From Bacteroidota bacterium (GTDB taxonomy: Bacteria > Bacteroidota > Bacteroidia > Chitinophagales > Chitinophagaceae), in assembly GCA_016183765.1 (NCBI GenBank), contig JACPEA010000013.1:496001-560000 (forward strand): DNA of 64,000 bases, written 5' to 3'. Shown here piece after piece: positions 1-8,339 of this stretch; within the stretch, counting starts at the first letter, position 1; each line of letters opens with the position of its first letter. Made by a program: the position numbers and the translations under genes. Under the pieces are notes generated by a model, which saw only the letters and a list, made by a program, of their open reading frames with translations, did not search any database and was not told the DNA's origin.

Positions 1-464
1 TCATGACCGGTAGAGATCTTCAGGTTGCCGCCTGCCATGATATTGGGGCGAAGGCGTATACCTACCGGGTAGGAGTGACCGTATTTTTTCCCGAATTTTT
101 CCAGGTTACTGAGGCTGTCGATATTCACATTCACGCCCAGTGTCACCGCTTCCTCAATTTCGCTGAAAGCGATGCCATTGCTGGTGTAGAGCACATTCTC
201 CCTGTCGAAACCGGCGTGTAAGGCCAGTTTCACCTCGTTAAGGGAGCTGCAGTCGATATTGCAGCCCAATGAACGGATATGTTTCAGGATATTGGTATTG
301 GTCAATGCCTTGCTTGCATAGAAAAAACGGGTGGGGCACTGATTGAATGCCTGTTTCAGTTTGCCGAACTGTTCAGTGATCTTTTCTGCATGGTACACAT
401 ACACGGGAGTGCCAAACTCATTGGCGATCCGGGTCAGTTGCTCGTTTGATAGGGTTGTAGACAT
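1..464 (-). CDS. lysA: Diaminopimelate decarboxylase, N-terminal part (cut by window edge)
   Basis: The reverse-strand reading frame opens at the ATG at 462-464 and runs off the window start after 154 codons. It reads as the N-terminus of a group IV PLP-dependent decarboxylase: an early GTPVYVYH segment, then FYASKALTN, whose lysine (about residue 52) is the position that holds PLP in this family, then NIDCSSLNEV and IRLRPNI strands of the TIM barrel. The enzyme makes L-lysine from meso-diaminopimelate in the cytoplasm. Ornithine or arginine decarboxylases share the fold, but the N-terminal wording fits LysA best. The C-terminal domain and remaining active-site residues are outside the window. 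Confidence 0.88.
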   Translation of the reverse strand, partial: MSTTLSNEQLTRIANEFGTPVYVYHAEKITEQFGKLKQAFNQCPTRFFYASKALTNTNILKHIRSLGCNIDCSSLNEVKLALHAGFDRENVLYTSNGIAFSEIEEAVTLGVNVNIDSLSNLEKFGKKYGHSYPVGIRLRPNIMAGGNLKISTGH

Positions 465-572
465 GTTGCGTATCGGGGAATTTTGAAACCTGTCCGCCAA
501 CAGGCAGTTTGGGGAATTCTGAAAAGGATGAAGCGGCTTTAGCTGTTCTTTTCCGGCACCAACATTCAGCAA

Positions 573-1358
573 CTATTCCGGTGTGTCTTCGTTGTTCTCC
601 GGTTTTTCGGTATTGTCTTCCTCGGTGCCGGTCTCATTCTCTTCATCTTCTTCTGTATGTTCAATGATCAGTTCGCCGTCTTCGTTCACAGCAATGGCTG
701 AGATATGACCTTCTTCACCGGGCAGGATTTCCTGTTCCTCGGCTACGGTGTCGGCCACATGCTGGTCGGTAAAGTCTTCCGGGTTGATGATGGTGCCTTC
801 CACGATCTGGTCGGCCAGTACTTCCTTAATCCTGGGCAGGTCGGCTGCAGAGTTGATGCCGAAATAGTCCATAAAATTCTTGGAAGTGGCATATACCAGC
901 GGTTTACCTGGCATGTTCTCATTACGACCACTGATGAGAACCAGTTCTTTTTCCAGTAATTTCTGGATGCTGTAATCGCTGTTCACCCCGCGGATGGCTT
1001 CGATCTCACCCTTGGTGATGGGTTGCTTGTACGCGATGATGGCCAGTGTTTCGAGGGCCGCATTGGACAGACGTTTCAGGAATTTATCGCCGTTCAATTG
1101 GGCGATGGTGGCATGATATGTGGCTTTGGTCAGGAACTGCCAGCCGCCGCCGCTTTGTTTCACCTCGAAGGGGTAGAATTCAGAATCATATTTTTCGCGG
1201 ATACCTTCCAGTGCACTCTCCACCTGGTCAAGTGTTACTCTTTCTTCCAGGAAACCGAAAGTATTGTTGATCAGCTCAACAATATCCAGTGACGACAATG
1301 GCTTTTCGCTGGCGAAAATAAGTACCTCTATATGTGGTATGATCTGGCTGATTTCCAT
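573..1358 (-). CDS. scpB: Segregation and condensation protein B (ScpB)
   Basis: ScpB is the winged-helix kleisin-binding partner of the SMC-ScpA condensin complex that organises and segregates chromosomes. The core (about residues 1-175) matches ScpB: an N-terminal EVLIFASEKPLS segment, ALETLAIIAYKQPITKGEIE and RGVNSDYSIQKLLEK are characteristic. After the core comes an extended and very acidic tail rich in Glu, Asp and Asn, common in Bacteroidota versions. The reading frame is open further upstream (to 1430), but those residues translate an AT-rich intergenic repeat, so the start at 1358 (MEISQIIPH) is preferred. This gives 261 aa. The gene lies downstream of atpG on the same strand. Confidence 0.93.
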   Translation of the reverse strand: MEISQIIPHIEVLIFASEKPLSSLDIVELINNTFGFLEERVTLDQVESALEGIREKYDSEFYPFEVKQSGGGWQFLTKATYHATIAQLNGDKFLKRLSNAALETLAIIAYKQPITKGEIEAIRGVNSDYSIQKLLEKELVLISGRNENMPGKPLVYATSKNFMDYFGINSAADLPRIKEVLADQIVEGTIINPEDFTDQHVADTVAEEQEILPGEEGHISAIAVNEDGELIIEHTEEDEENETGTEEDNTEKPENNEDTPE

Positions 1359-1386
1359 GGTTAGAACAAAATTTGAGAATATGCTG

Positions 1387-1454
1387 ATTTGAAAATATGA
1401 AAATGAGAAGCAATGATAAGTAAAATGCACCTCTGTCAGGCCATATTTTCAAAT
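1387..1454. repeat. AT-rich inverted repeat between scpB and atpG
   Basis: ATTTGAAAATATG (1387-1399) and its exact reverse complement (1442-1454) flank a 42-base spacer, and several further copies of a TTTCAAATT-like word follow up to 1480. It could form a stem downstream of atpG, but it lacks the tight loop and T-run of a classical terminator. The composition resembles other AT-rich intergenic patches in this window. Confidence 0.5.
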
Positions 1455-1481
1455 TAGCCTGTTTTCAAATTTTCAAATTGA

Positions 1482-2363
1482 CTATCCCTGCAATGCGGCG
1501 GCGCCACTTACGATCTCGGTAAGCTCGGTGGTAATGGCTGCCTGTCTTGCACGGTTGTAGCTGATCTTAAGTGATTTCAGTAATTCGTTGGCGTTCTCGC
1601 TGGCCTTATCCATCGCGGTCATACGGGCGCCGTGTTCACTGGCGTTACCGTCCAGAACGGCTTTGTATAACTGGGTGTTCAGGATCTTGGGCATCAGTTC
1701 TGCGATCAGTTCTTCCTTGGCCGGCTCAAAAATGAAGTCAGATTTTTTAGCACCTGCTTTTTTCGGGGTTTTCGGGATCGGCAGGAAGGCTTCTGCCACA
1801 AAACGCTGGGTAGCGGCATTCCTGAACTCGCTGTATACGATCTCTACGGCATCGAATTCTTTATTTTCAAAGGCTTTCATTGCTGCTTTGGCGGCTACCT
1901 GTACGCTTTCGAAATTCAGGTTCAGGTAAATGTCTTTATAAGTAGCATCGGTCTTGTAACCGGCTTTGGTCATGGCTTCAAATCCTTTTTTACCAATATT
2001 CCAAACGGTCACATTGCCATTCTTATGCTGCGTTGCGTATTTTTCGGCAATGGTGCTTTTGGTCAGTTTGATGATGTTGGCATTGTAACCGCCACACAGT
2101 CCCCTGTCGCTGGTGATCACGATGAACAGTACTTTTTCCACGGCCCTTTCTTCGGCCAGTTTCAGGCTCATGCTGCCATCCAGGTTGCTGACGATATTGC
2201 TCAGCATTTCCTGCAGTTTCTGGGCATAGGGTCTCATCTGGGTGATGGACTCCTGTGCACGGCGTAATTTGGCCGCACTTACCATCTTCATCGCTTTGGT
2301 GATCTGCTGGGTGCTCTGTACACTTTTGATGCGGTTACGTACCTCTTTTAACTGTCCTGCCAT
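1482..2363 (-). CDS. atpG: F1Fo ATP synthase gamma subunit
   Basis: The gamma subunit is the rotor shaft of F1, coupling proton flow through Fo to ATP synthesis at the inner membrane. At 293 aa it has normal length. The two signature coiled-coil ends are clear: the N-terminal helix with RNRIKSVQSTQQITKAMKMV (residues about 9-28) and AAKLRRAQ, and the C-terminal helix with YNRARQAAITTELTEIVSGA. The Rossmann-like middle contains SDRGLCGGYN. The gene is alone: neither atpA nor any other ATP synthase gene is beside it, so gamma appears detached from the usual cluster. A good promoter -7 box lies upstream at 2452-2459, suggesting its own transcript. Confidence 0.97.
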   Translation of the reverse strand: MAGQLKEVRNRIKSVQSTQQITKAMKMVSAAKLRRAQESITQMRPYAQKLQEMLSNIVSNLDGSMSLKLAEERAVEKVLFIVITSDRGLCGGYNANIIKLTKSTIAEKYATQHKNGNVTVWNIGKKGFEAMTKAGYKTDATYKDIYLNLNFESVQVAAKAAMKAFENKEFDAVEIVYSEFRNAATQRFVAEAFLPIPKTPKKAGAKKSDFIFEPAKEELIAELMPKILNTQLYKAVLDGNASEHGARMTAMDKASENANELLKSLKISYNRARQAAITTELTEIVSGAAALQG

Positions 2364-2451
2364 TTTGTAAACGTTTCTGTTTTGTTTGACCCGGGTTCCC
2401 GGAAAATCCTGCGGCTTCCGGTGCTGATCCCAGCGTCTTCTTTTAAGGCTG

Positions 2452-2459
2452 CAAAAGTA
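2452..2459 (-). promoter_or_regulatory. Likely -7 box of the atpG promoter
   Basis: Read on the minus strand this is TACTTTTG, an exact match to the Bacteroidota -7 consensus TAnnTTTG. The -33 region is weak (ATGG at the expected 19-base distance). It lies about 90 bases before the atpG start, leaving a leader of roughly 80 bases. Confidence 0.4.
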
Positions 2460-2522
2460 GCAGAATCAGCCTGAAATTCCATTGCCCGGAGCAAAAATCC
2501 CCCCGAAGTGGATAAAACGGGG

Positions 2523-2611
2523 GAATATTGAACGCTGAACAGGGAGTTTTGAATGTTGAACGGGGAAGTATCAATCGAAATTCAACATTCCCTGTTCAGC
2601 GTTCAATATTC
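2523..2611 (-). terminator. Long inverted repeat at the 3' end of the 202-aa secreted-protein gene
   Basis: A 23-base arm (2523-2545) is perfectly complementary to 2589-2611, and an inner 10-base arm (2551-2560) pairs with 2581-2590. The right arm runs into the TGA stop codon of the minus-strand gene ending at 2610. The position and stem strength suggest transcript termination or 3'-end protection. There is no long U-tract, so an intergenic repeat element is the alternative. Confidence 0.5.
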
Positions 2612-3218
2612 AAAACCGATAGGCGAGTCCCATGCCATTGGGAGTGTTTCCCAGCTCCCAGCGACCACTGTTTTTGTCGAGGGTTTTGCTGATACGGCGG
2701 TTCTCGAAGTATTGGATCAGGTCAAAAACCAATAAAAAACCACCCTGCAGCAGTAGACTGTTGCCATAGCCGGTGGCCTGGTCGCTGCTGGTGCGGGCGC
2801 CTCTTTCTTTCAGGTACAGCCCGGTGGCCATATAGGCCATATCCAGCCCGGTATTCAATAACAGCAGTTTTTCGAGCGCCTGTTGCTCCCGCTGGTTCCG
2901 GTTAAAATTATGTTCTCCGGCCAGTTGTTTTTTGGCGGCCAGCATGCCGATTCCGGCAATGGCCAGGTTTACGGTGTTCCAGTACACGTTCATCCGGTGA
3001 AAATACTGGTCACTGCCCAGGGCATTACCGGCAGAAATACTACCCTGAACGATGTTGGCGCCGGCCCAGGCTCCCAGTACCCACATATTGTTTTTCAGCA
3101 GTTTCGACCTTTCGATGGCAACAGAGTCCTGGAAAGTGACGACTGAATCCTGTAAAGGGCTTTGGGCAGAAGCGGTAAGTCCTGACAGAGAAAGCAAAAG
3201 CAAGATGATTCTTTTCAT
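2610..3218 (-). CDS. Predicted secreted or membrane protein, DUF6992-like
   Basis: This 202-aa protein has a signal peptide (MKRIILLLLSLSGLTASAQ, cleavage after about residue 19). Hydrophobic segments follow that could be short membrane helices (MWVLGAWAGANIVQGSISAG, VNLAIAGIGMLAA, GGFLLVFDLIQYF). Internal words such as YFHRMNVYWNTVNLAIAG and the C-terminal GMGLAYRF recall a small conserved Bacteroidota family that I believe is DUF6992. The function is unknown. It has no visible catalytic motif. It is divergent from secA, and a strong inverted repeat at 2523-2611 overlaps its stop codon. Confidence 0.75.
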   Translation of the reverse strand: MKRIILLLLSLSGLTASAQSPLQDSVVTFQDSVAIERSKLLKNNMWVLGAWAGANIVQGSISAGNALGSDQYFHRMNVYWNTVNLAIAGIGMLAAKKQLAGEHNFNRNQREQQALEKLLLLNTGLDMAYMATGLYLKERGARTSSDQATGYGNSLLLQGGFLLVFDLIQYFENRRISKTLDKNSGRWELGNTPNGMGLAYRF

Positions 3219-3293
3219 GGGGGCATTTTTCGTTAACTAATTGATAAAGATGCGCCGATCGGGAATTCAGGATGGCGCTGCGTTCAAATTCTT

Positions 3294-3301
3294 TACCTTT
3301 G
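3294..3301 (+). promoter_or_regulatory. Possible -7 box of the secA promoter
   Basis: TACCTTTG is an exact match to TAnnTTTG, about 95 bases before the secA ATG in the 177-base divergent spacer. The -33 element is not convincing, so this is a weak call. Confidence 0.3.
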
Positions 3302-3395
3302 GCGGCTCTCAATCAGGGTGCCAAATTGGCTCAAAATTGTTTTTTGCATCCTTTTTGACTGTTAAAATTTTTCATAATACACCAGATCAAGCTAT

Positions 3396-6300
3396 ATGTT
3401 GAAATTCATTTCCAAGTTATTCGGGGGCAGTAAGAGTGAGAAAGATGTGCAGCAGATCATGCCCATCGTACAAAAGACCAACCAGTTCTTCGAGCAATAC
3501 CAATCGTTGACCAACGATGAGCTCCGGAACAAGACCCAGGAATTCCGGGAACGCATCAAAGCGCACCTGACCGAGATCGATGCCCAGATTGAAGAGCGTA
3601 AACAGGCTGCAGAAGCTTTATCGGATGTGGACATCCATGGGCGCGATGCCATTTACCAGGAAGTGGATAAACTCAAAAAAGACCGCGATAAGAAGATAGA
3701 AGAAGCTCTGGCTGTTATCCAGCCGGAAGCTTTTGCCGTAGTAAAAGAGACAGCCCGACGCTTCAAGGAAAATACAGAGATCATTGCCACCGCCACGCAG
3801 CTTGACCGTGACCTGAGCGTGAAAAAAGATTATATCCGCATCAACGGCGACCAGTCTGCTTTCAAGAACACCTGGACCGCAGCCGGAGGTACCGTTACCT
3901 GGAACATGGTGCATTACGATGTGCAGCTGATCGGTGGTAGCGTACTGCATTCGGGCAAAATATCTGAGATGGCTACGGGTGAGGGTAAAACCCTTGTATC
4001 AACCCTGCCCGCTTACCTGAATGCACTGGCCGGGGAAGGTGTGCATGTGGTGACCGTGAACGATTACCTGGCCCGACGCGACAGTGAGTGGAACGGAACC
4101 ATTTTTGAATGGCTGGGCCTGCGTGTAGACTGTATCGACAAACATGAACCCAATAGTGAAGCCAGAAGGAATGCTTACCTCGCAGATATCACTTACGGTA
4201 CCAATAATGAATTCGGTTTTGATTACCTGCGGGATAACATGGTGCATACCCCGCAGGAAATGGTACAGCGCAAACATCATTTTGCGATGGTGGATGAGGT
4301 TGACTCTGTATTGATCGATGATGCCAGAACGCCGTTGATCATTTCAGGCCCGATCGGGCAGCAGACCGGTGAGCAGCAATTCTTTGAACTGAAGCCCCGT
4401 ATCGAGAAACTGGTAGATGCCCAGAAAAGGGCTACCAACCATTTTTTGAATGAGGCCAAGAAAAAGATCGCTGAAGGCAATGATGATCCTAAGGATGGCG
4501 GACTGGCACTGTTCCGCGCCCATCGTGGTTTGCCAAAGAACAATGCACTGATCAAATACCTGAGTGAGCCCGGTATGCGCGTTAAACTGCAGAAAGCAGA
4601 GAACTATTACCTGGCCGATCAGCAACGCGAAATGCCCAAAGCAGACGAGGAACTCTATTTCTATATTGATGAGAAGAACAATTCGGTGGAACTCACTGAT
4701 AAAGGTATCCAGCTGATCACCCGTTCGGGTGAAGATCCTAACTTTTTTATATTGCCCGATATCAGTGTGTCGCTGGCAGCAGTAGATAATAACAGCGCTT
4801 TATCTGCAGAAGAAAAACTTCACCAGAAAGAAGCGATCATTAATGAGTATTCGGTAAAGGCAGACCGTATCCATACTGTACAGCAGTTACTGAAAGCGTA
4901 CACTTTATTTGATAAAGATGTAGAGTACGTGGTGATGGATGGCGGTGTAAAGATTGTGGATGAGCAAACAGGACGTATCCTGGACGGACGCCGTTATTCT
5001 GATGGTCTGCACCAGGCGATAGAAGCCAAAGAAAATGTGAAGATCGAAGCAGCTACACAGACCTATGCAACGGTTACGCTGCAGAACTATTTCCGTATGT
5101 ACCACAAGTTGGCAGGTATGACCGGTACCGCTGAAACCGAAGCGGCAGAGTTGTGGGACATTTATAAATTAGACGTAGTAAGCATCCCCACCAATGTACC
5201 GGCCATCCGTAAAGATGAGCAGGACCTGGTGTTCAAAACCAAACGGGAGAAATTCGGTGCGGTGATCGATGAGATCGTGAAACTGGTAGCTGCCGGACGA
5301 CCGGTACTCGTAGGTACCACTTCGGTGGAAGTGAGTGAGCTGTTGAGCCGCATGCTGCGCCAGAAGCAGATACCGCATAACGTATTGAACGCAAAACAGC
5401 ACGCACGTGAGGCACAGATCGTGGCCGAAGCGGGTTTTGCAGGTGCCGTTACGATCGCTACCAATATGGCGGGTCGTGGTACGGATATCAAACTCGGACC
5501 TGGTGTAAAAGAAGCCGGCGGTCTGGCGATCCTGGGTACGGAGCGGCATGAGTCGCGCCGTGTGGACAGGCAGTTGCGTGGTCGTGCCGGACGTCAGGGT
5601 GATCCGGGTTCTTCCTTGTTCTTCGTATCGCTGGAAGATGACCTGATGCGTATGTTCGGAAGTGAGCGTATTGCCAAAGTGATGGATTTTGCCGGTTACA
5701 AAGAAGGAGAAGTGATCCAGCACAGTATGATCACCAAATCCATCGAGCGGGCACAGAAAAAAGTGGAAGAGAACAACTTCGGTATCCGGAAACGTTTGCT
5801 GGAATATGATGATGTGATGAACAAACAGCGTACCGTGATCTATACCAAGCGTAACCACGCTTTGTTTGGAGAACGCCTGGCGCTCGACCTGGACAATGCT
5901 TTGTATTCCGTAGCAGAAGGCCTGGTGAATTCATTCAAGGAGCAGGGCGATCATGAAGGTTTCCGTATGGCGGCCATTGTGAACTTTGGTATCGATACTT
6001 CCATCACTGCCGAAGAGCTGGGTAAATTACCGGAACACCAGTTGTCGGAGAAACTCTACAGTGAGGCCGCTGCCAATTATGAGCGCCGCAAGCAGGAGCT
6101 GATGGTGCAGGCTGTTCCCGTATTCAGGAACATACGCCAGCAACAGGGTGCACATATCGAGAACGTGATCGTTCCCTTTACGGATGGGAGAAGGGCCATG
6201 CAGGCTTTGTCTAACCTCAATAAAACCGTAGAGACCCATGGCGCAGAGCTGGTGAACTCGCTGGAAAGAAGTATTACGTTAGGTTTCATAGACGATGCAT

Positions 6301-6701
6301 GGAAGGAGCACCTGCGTTCCATGGATGACCTGAAACAGAGTGTGCAGACAGCCACGTATGAACAGAAAGATCCTTTGGTGATTTATAAGATGGAAGCATT
6401 TGAACTGTTCCGAAAAATGGATACAGAAGTGAACAGGGATATTGTACAGTTCCTTTGCCATGCCAGCATTCCTTTGAACAGTGGTGATGAACTGAAAGAA
6501 GGTCGCCAGGAGAAAACAGATATGAGCCGCATGAATGCCAGCAAGGATGCCCTGGATGCGCCACCGACCGAGAACGATTATTATGACCCTACGCCTGTTA
6601 AACAGCAACCTGTTCATGTGGGTCCCAAGATCGGCAGAAACGATCCATGCCCTTGCGGAAGCGGGAAGAAGTTCAAGGCTTGCCATGGGAAGGATAGTTA
6701 A
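3396..6701 (+). CDS. secA: Preprotein translocase ATPase SecA
   Basis: SecA is the motor that pushes unfolded preproteins through SecYEG. The 1101-aa length is longer than E. coli SecA (about 900) but usual for Bacteroidota, which carry insertions in the motor region. Visible elements are Walker A MATGEGKT (about residues 192-199), the DEAD-like [12 protein letters not shown] (about 299-310), the preprotein cross-linking and second nucleotide-binding domains with [13 protein letters not shown] (about 688-700) and [20 protein letters not shown], and a C-terminal SEC-C zinc motif [14 protein letters not shown] (about 1084-1097) that binds SecB or ribosomes in homologues. The start [11 protein letters not shown] is typical. 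Transcription is probably monocistronic, since AT-rich spacer follows the stop. Confidence 0.98.
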   Translation: MLKFISKLFGGSKSEKDVQQIMPIVQKTNQFFEQYQSLTNDELRNKTQEFRERIKAHLTEIDAQIEERKQAAEALSDVDIHGRDAIYQEVDKLKKDRDKKIEEALAVIQPEAFAVVKETARRFKENTEIIATATQLDRDLSVKKDYIRINGDQSAFKNTWTAAGGTVTWNMVHYDVQLIGGSVLHSGKISEMATGEGKTLVSTLPAYLNALAGEGVHVVTVNDYLARRDSEWNGTIFEWLGLRVDCIDKHEPNSEARRNAYLADITYGTNNEFGFDYLRDNMVHTPQEMVQRKHHFAMVDEVDSVLIDDARTPLIISGPIGQQTGEQQFFELKPRIEKLVDAQKRATNHFLNEAKKKIAEGNDDPKDGGLALFRAHRGLPKNNALIKYLSEPGMRVKLQKAENYYLADQQREMPKADEELYFYIDEKNNSVELTDKGIQLITRSGEDPNFFILPDISVSLAAVDNNSALSAEEKLHQKEAIINEYSVKADRIHTVQQLLKAYTLFDKDVEYVVMDGGVKIVDEQTGRILDGRRYSDGLHQAIEAKENVKIEAATQTYATVTLQNYFRMYHKLAGMTGTAETEAAELWDIYKLDVVSIPTNVPAIRKDEQDLVFKTKREKFGAVIDEIVKLVAAGRPVLVGTTSVEVSELLSRMLRQKQIPHNVLNAKQHAREAQIVAEAGFAGAVTIATNMAGRGTDIKLGPGVKEAGGLAILGTERHESRRVDRQLRGRAGRQGDPGSSLFFVSLEDDLMRMFGSERIAKVMDFAGYKEGEVIQHSMITKSIERAQKKVEENNFGIRKRLLEYDDVMNKQRTVIYTKRNHALFGERLALDLDNALYSVAEGLVNSFKEQGDHEGFRMAAIVNFGIDTSITAEELGKLPEHQLSEKLYSEAAANYERRKQELMVQAVPVFRNIRQQQGAHIENVIVPFTDGRRAMQALSNLNKTVETHGAELVNSLERSITLGFIDDAWKEHLRSMDDLKQSVQTATYEQKDPLVIYKMEAFELFRKMDTEVNRDIVQFLCHASIPLNSGDELKEGRQEKTDMSRMNASKDALDAPPTENDYYDPTPVKQQPVHVGPKIGRNDPCPCGSGKKFKACHGKDS

Positions 6702-6706
6702 TAATT

Positions 6707-7180
6707 AATAGTTAATAGTCGATAGGGAATAGTGTAAAAATTGATTGATATAGGTATTAATACCTGATAAGGATAAAAAATGAGTTTGTATTTTGTTGCG
6801 AACTCATTTTTTTATGAAAGAGAGTATCATCGCAAAGAAGTCATATACTTTTGCAGTAAAGGTTGTAAAACTGCACTTGTGCATATGTAAAAGGGAAAAG
6901 TGCTTAAGTGACTTGAGCAACCAGTTGTTAAGGGCATCTTCTTCTATCGGTGCCAATGTAGAAGAAGCATTGGGTGGACATACCAGGAGAGATTTCTCAG
7001 CTAAAATGAGTATTGCGTATAAAGAAGCGCGTGAAGCCGATTATTGGATCAGACTTTTGACAGATTGCGAAATTATTGAATCGGATATTTCCATCGCTTT
7101 TAAAAAGCGATATAAATGAGATCGTGAAAATACTGGCGGCTATTGTAAAATCCACAAAATCGTAACAACTATTAACTATT
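6707..7180. repeat. Inverted 13-base repeats bracketing the four-helix-bundle gene
   Basis: AATAGTTAATAGT at 6707-6719 recurs inverted and exact at 7168-7180. Each copy sits in a longer low-complexity stretch of TTAATAGTTAATAG or TTTTAACTTTTAAC words. Together they enclose the gene at 6814-7119 and little else. Such patches are frequent between Bacteroidota genes, so a mobile cassette is only one reading. Confidence 0.5.
6814..7119 (+). CDS. Four-helix-bundle protein (S23/IVP family), frameshifted near its 3' end
   Basis: The start MKESIIAKKSYTFAVKVVKL is typical of the S23 23S-rRNA-intervening-sequence family, as are LSNQLLRASSSIGANVEEAL and the DFSAKMSIAYKEAREADYWI helix. These small proteins form pentameric four-helix bundles, and their cellular role is unsettled. 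The in-frame stop at 7117-7119 gives 101 aa. However, removing one A from the A5 run at 7102-7106 restores FKSDINEIVKILAAIVKSTK and a stop at 7163-7165, which is the expected family C-terminus. About 16 residues of the last helix are therefore lost by a one-base insertion or a sequencing error. An upstream ATG at 6793 is open but unlikely to be used. Confidence 0.8.
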   Translation: MKESIIAKKSYTFAVKVVKLHLCICKREKCLSDLSNQLLRASSSIGANVEEALGGHTRRDFSAKMSIAYKEAREADYWIRLLTDCEIIESDISIAFKKRYK

Positions 7181-7199
7181 CACTTTTAACTTTTAACTA

Positions 7200-7871
7200 A
7201 TGAATATTGCTCAATATATCGACCACACCATACTAAAACCCACTACCTTAGTAAGTGATATTGAAAAACTCTGCGCCGAAGCCAGGCAATATGGTTTTGC
7301 TGCAGTTTGCGTGCCGCCTAATTTTGTGAAGAAGGCAAAGGAGCTGACGGAAGGCTCTGCAGTGAAAGTGGCAACAGTGATCGGTTTCCCATTTGGATAT
7401 TCGGCAGTGGAAGCCAAAATTGCAGAAATTTTACTGGCGATCGTGGATGGAGCCGATGAGCTGGACGTAGTGATCAATATCTCGGCCATCAAAAATAATG
7501 ACTGGGGATTCCTGGCAGACGAGATCAACCATATTCTGCCGATCGTTCGCAGTAAGGATAAAGTGATCAAGATTATTATTGAAAGCGGAATACTTACTGA
7601 TGAAGAGATCGTGAAATGTTGTGCTATCTATGGTGCCGCAGGGATCGATTACCTGAAAACCTCAACCGGTTATGCTGAAAAAGGCGCTACCGTGGAAGCG
7701 GTACGGTTATTCAGGCAACATTTACCGGCTACTATTGGTATCAAAGCATCGGGAGGCATCCGTGATTATGTATTTGCCAAACAGCTGGTGGATGCGGGGG
7801 CCACACGCCTGGGTTGCAGTGCCGGTGTAGCCATTGTACAGGGGCAACCGGCGGGTGAAAGTGGTTATTAA
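7200..7871 (+). CDS. deoC: Deoxyribose-phosphate aldolase
   Basis: DeoC cleaves 2-deoxy-D-ribose 5-phosphate to glyceraldehyde 3-phosphate and acetaldehyde in deoxynucleoside catabolism. The 223-aa protein starts MNIAQYIDHTILKPTT, as the short DeoC class does. It has GFPFGYS, the DELDVVINI strand, the Schiff-base lysine in LKTSTGY (K153), and the second active-site lysine in GIKASGG (K182). The final CSAGVAIV segment binds phosphate. The next gene starts 6 bases after its stop, so the two are probably co-transcribed. Confidence 0.96.
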   Translation: MNIAQYIDHTILKPTTLVSDIEKLCAEARQYGFAAVCVPPNFVKKAKELTEGSAVKVATVIGFPFGYSAVEAKIAEILLAIVDGADELDVVINISAIKNNDWGFLADEINHILPIVRSKDKVIKIIIESGILTDEEIVKCCAIYGAAGIDYLKTSTGYAEKGATVEAVRLFRQHLPATIGIKASGGIRDYVFAKQLVDAGATRLGCSAGVAIVQGQPAGESGY

Positions 7872-7877
7872 GCAGGA

Positions 7878-8333
7878 ATGCGTAATTTAACAGTAGCGAT
7901 GTTGCAGAGGATCATCATAATGATATGGGCGGCTGTTGGCAGCAGTACATTGTACGCTGCCGATACCGTTGTGGTAAAAAAAGATCCGCGACTGGATGTA
8001 CTGAGTGTAAAACAAATGAAGGCAAACCAGCGGAGTGCTATGATGACGCCCAATGGATTGTACCGGGGCTATCGCATCCAGGTGATCAGTACACCCAGAA
8101 GAGATGATGCTTTCAGGAAACGATCAGAACTGCTATCCCGTTTCCCGGACCAGAAAGTATATGTGGTCTTTCAATCGCCTAATTTTAAAGTACGTATCGG
8201 TAACTTTCTTAAAAAAGAAGAGGCGGAAAAATTTAAGGCACAACTGAATAAAATATATCCGCAAGGTGTCTATATCGCAGAGGATGGTATTGAATATACA
8301 CTGAAAGAAGACGAGGATATCATTAACCAATAA
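7878..8333 (+). CDS. SPOR domain protein, secreted
   Basis: This 151-aa protein has an N-terminal hydrophobic signal (about residues 5-27, ending SSTLYA) and a C-terminal SPOR-like repeat (about 55-135). The repeat contains GYRIQVIST, DAFRKRSELLSRFP and FKVRIGNFLKKEEAEKFKAQL. SPOR domains bind peptidoglycan strands stripped of stem peptides at septa, so a periplasmic cell-envelope role is likely. It sits between deoC and an M20 hydrolase with gaps of only 6 bases on both sides, indicating one transcript. No direct link to deoxyribose metabolism is visible. Confidence 0.85.
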   Translation: MRNLTVAMLQRIIIMIWAAVGSSTLYAADTVVVKKDPRLDVLSVKQMKANQRSAMMTPNGLYRGYRIQVISTPRRDDAFRKRSELLSRFPDQKVYVVFQSPNFKVRIGNFLKKEEAEKFKAQLNKIYPQGVYIAEDGIEYTLKEDEDIINQ

Positions 8334-8339
8334 CCGAAG

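Noticed and set aside
5169..5858. 229-codon minus-strand frame inside secA
   Set aside because: It lies wholly within the conserved motor region of secA and is explained by codon bias of that gene.
7099..7107. TTTTAAAAAG as a programmed frameshift site
   Set aside because: The downstream family sequence needs a +1 shift, while such slippery runs favour -1. There is no stimulatory hairpin or stop at the site. An indel is simpler.
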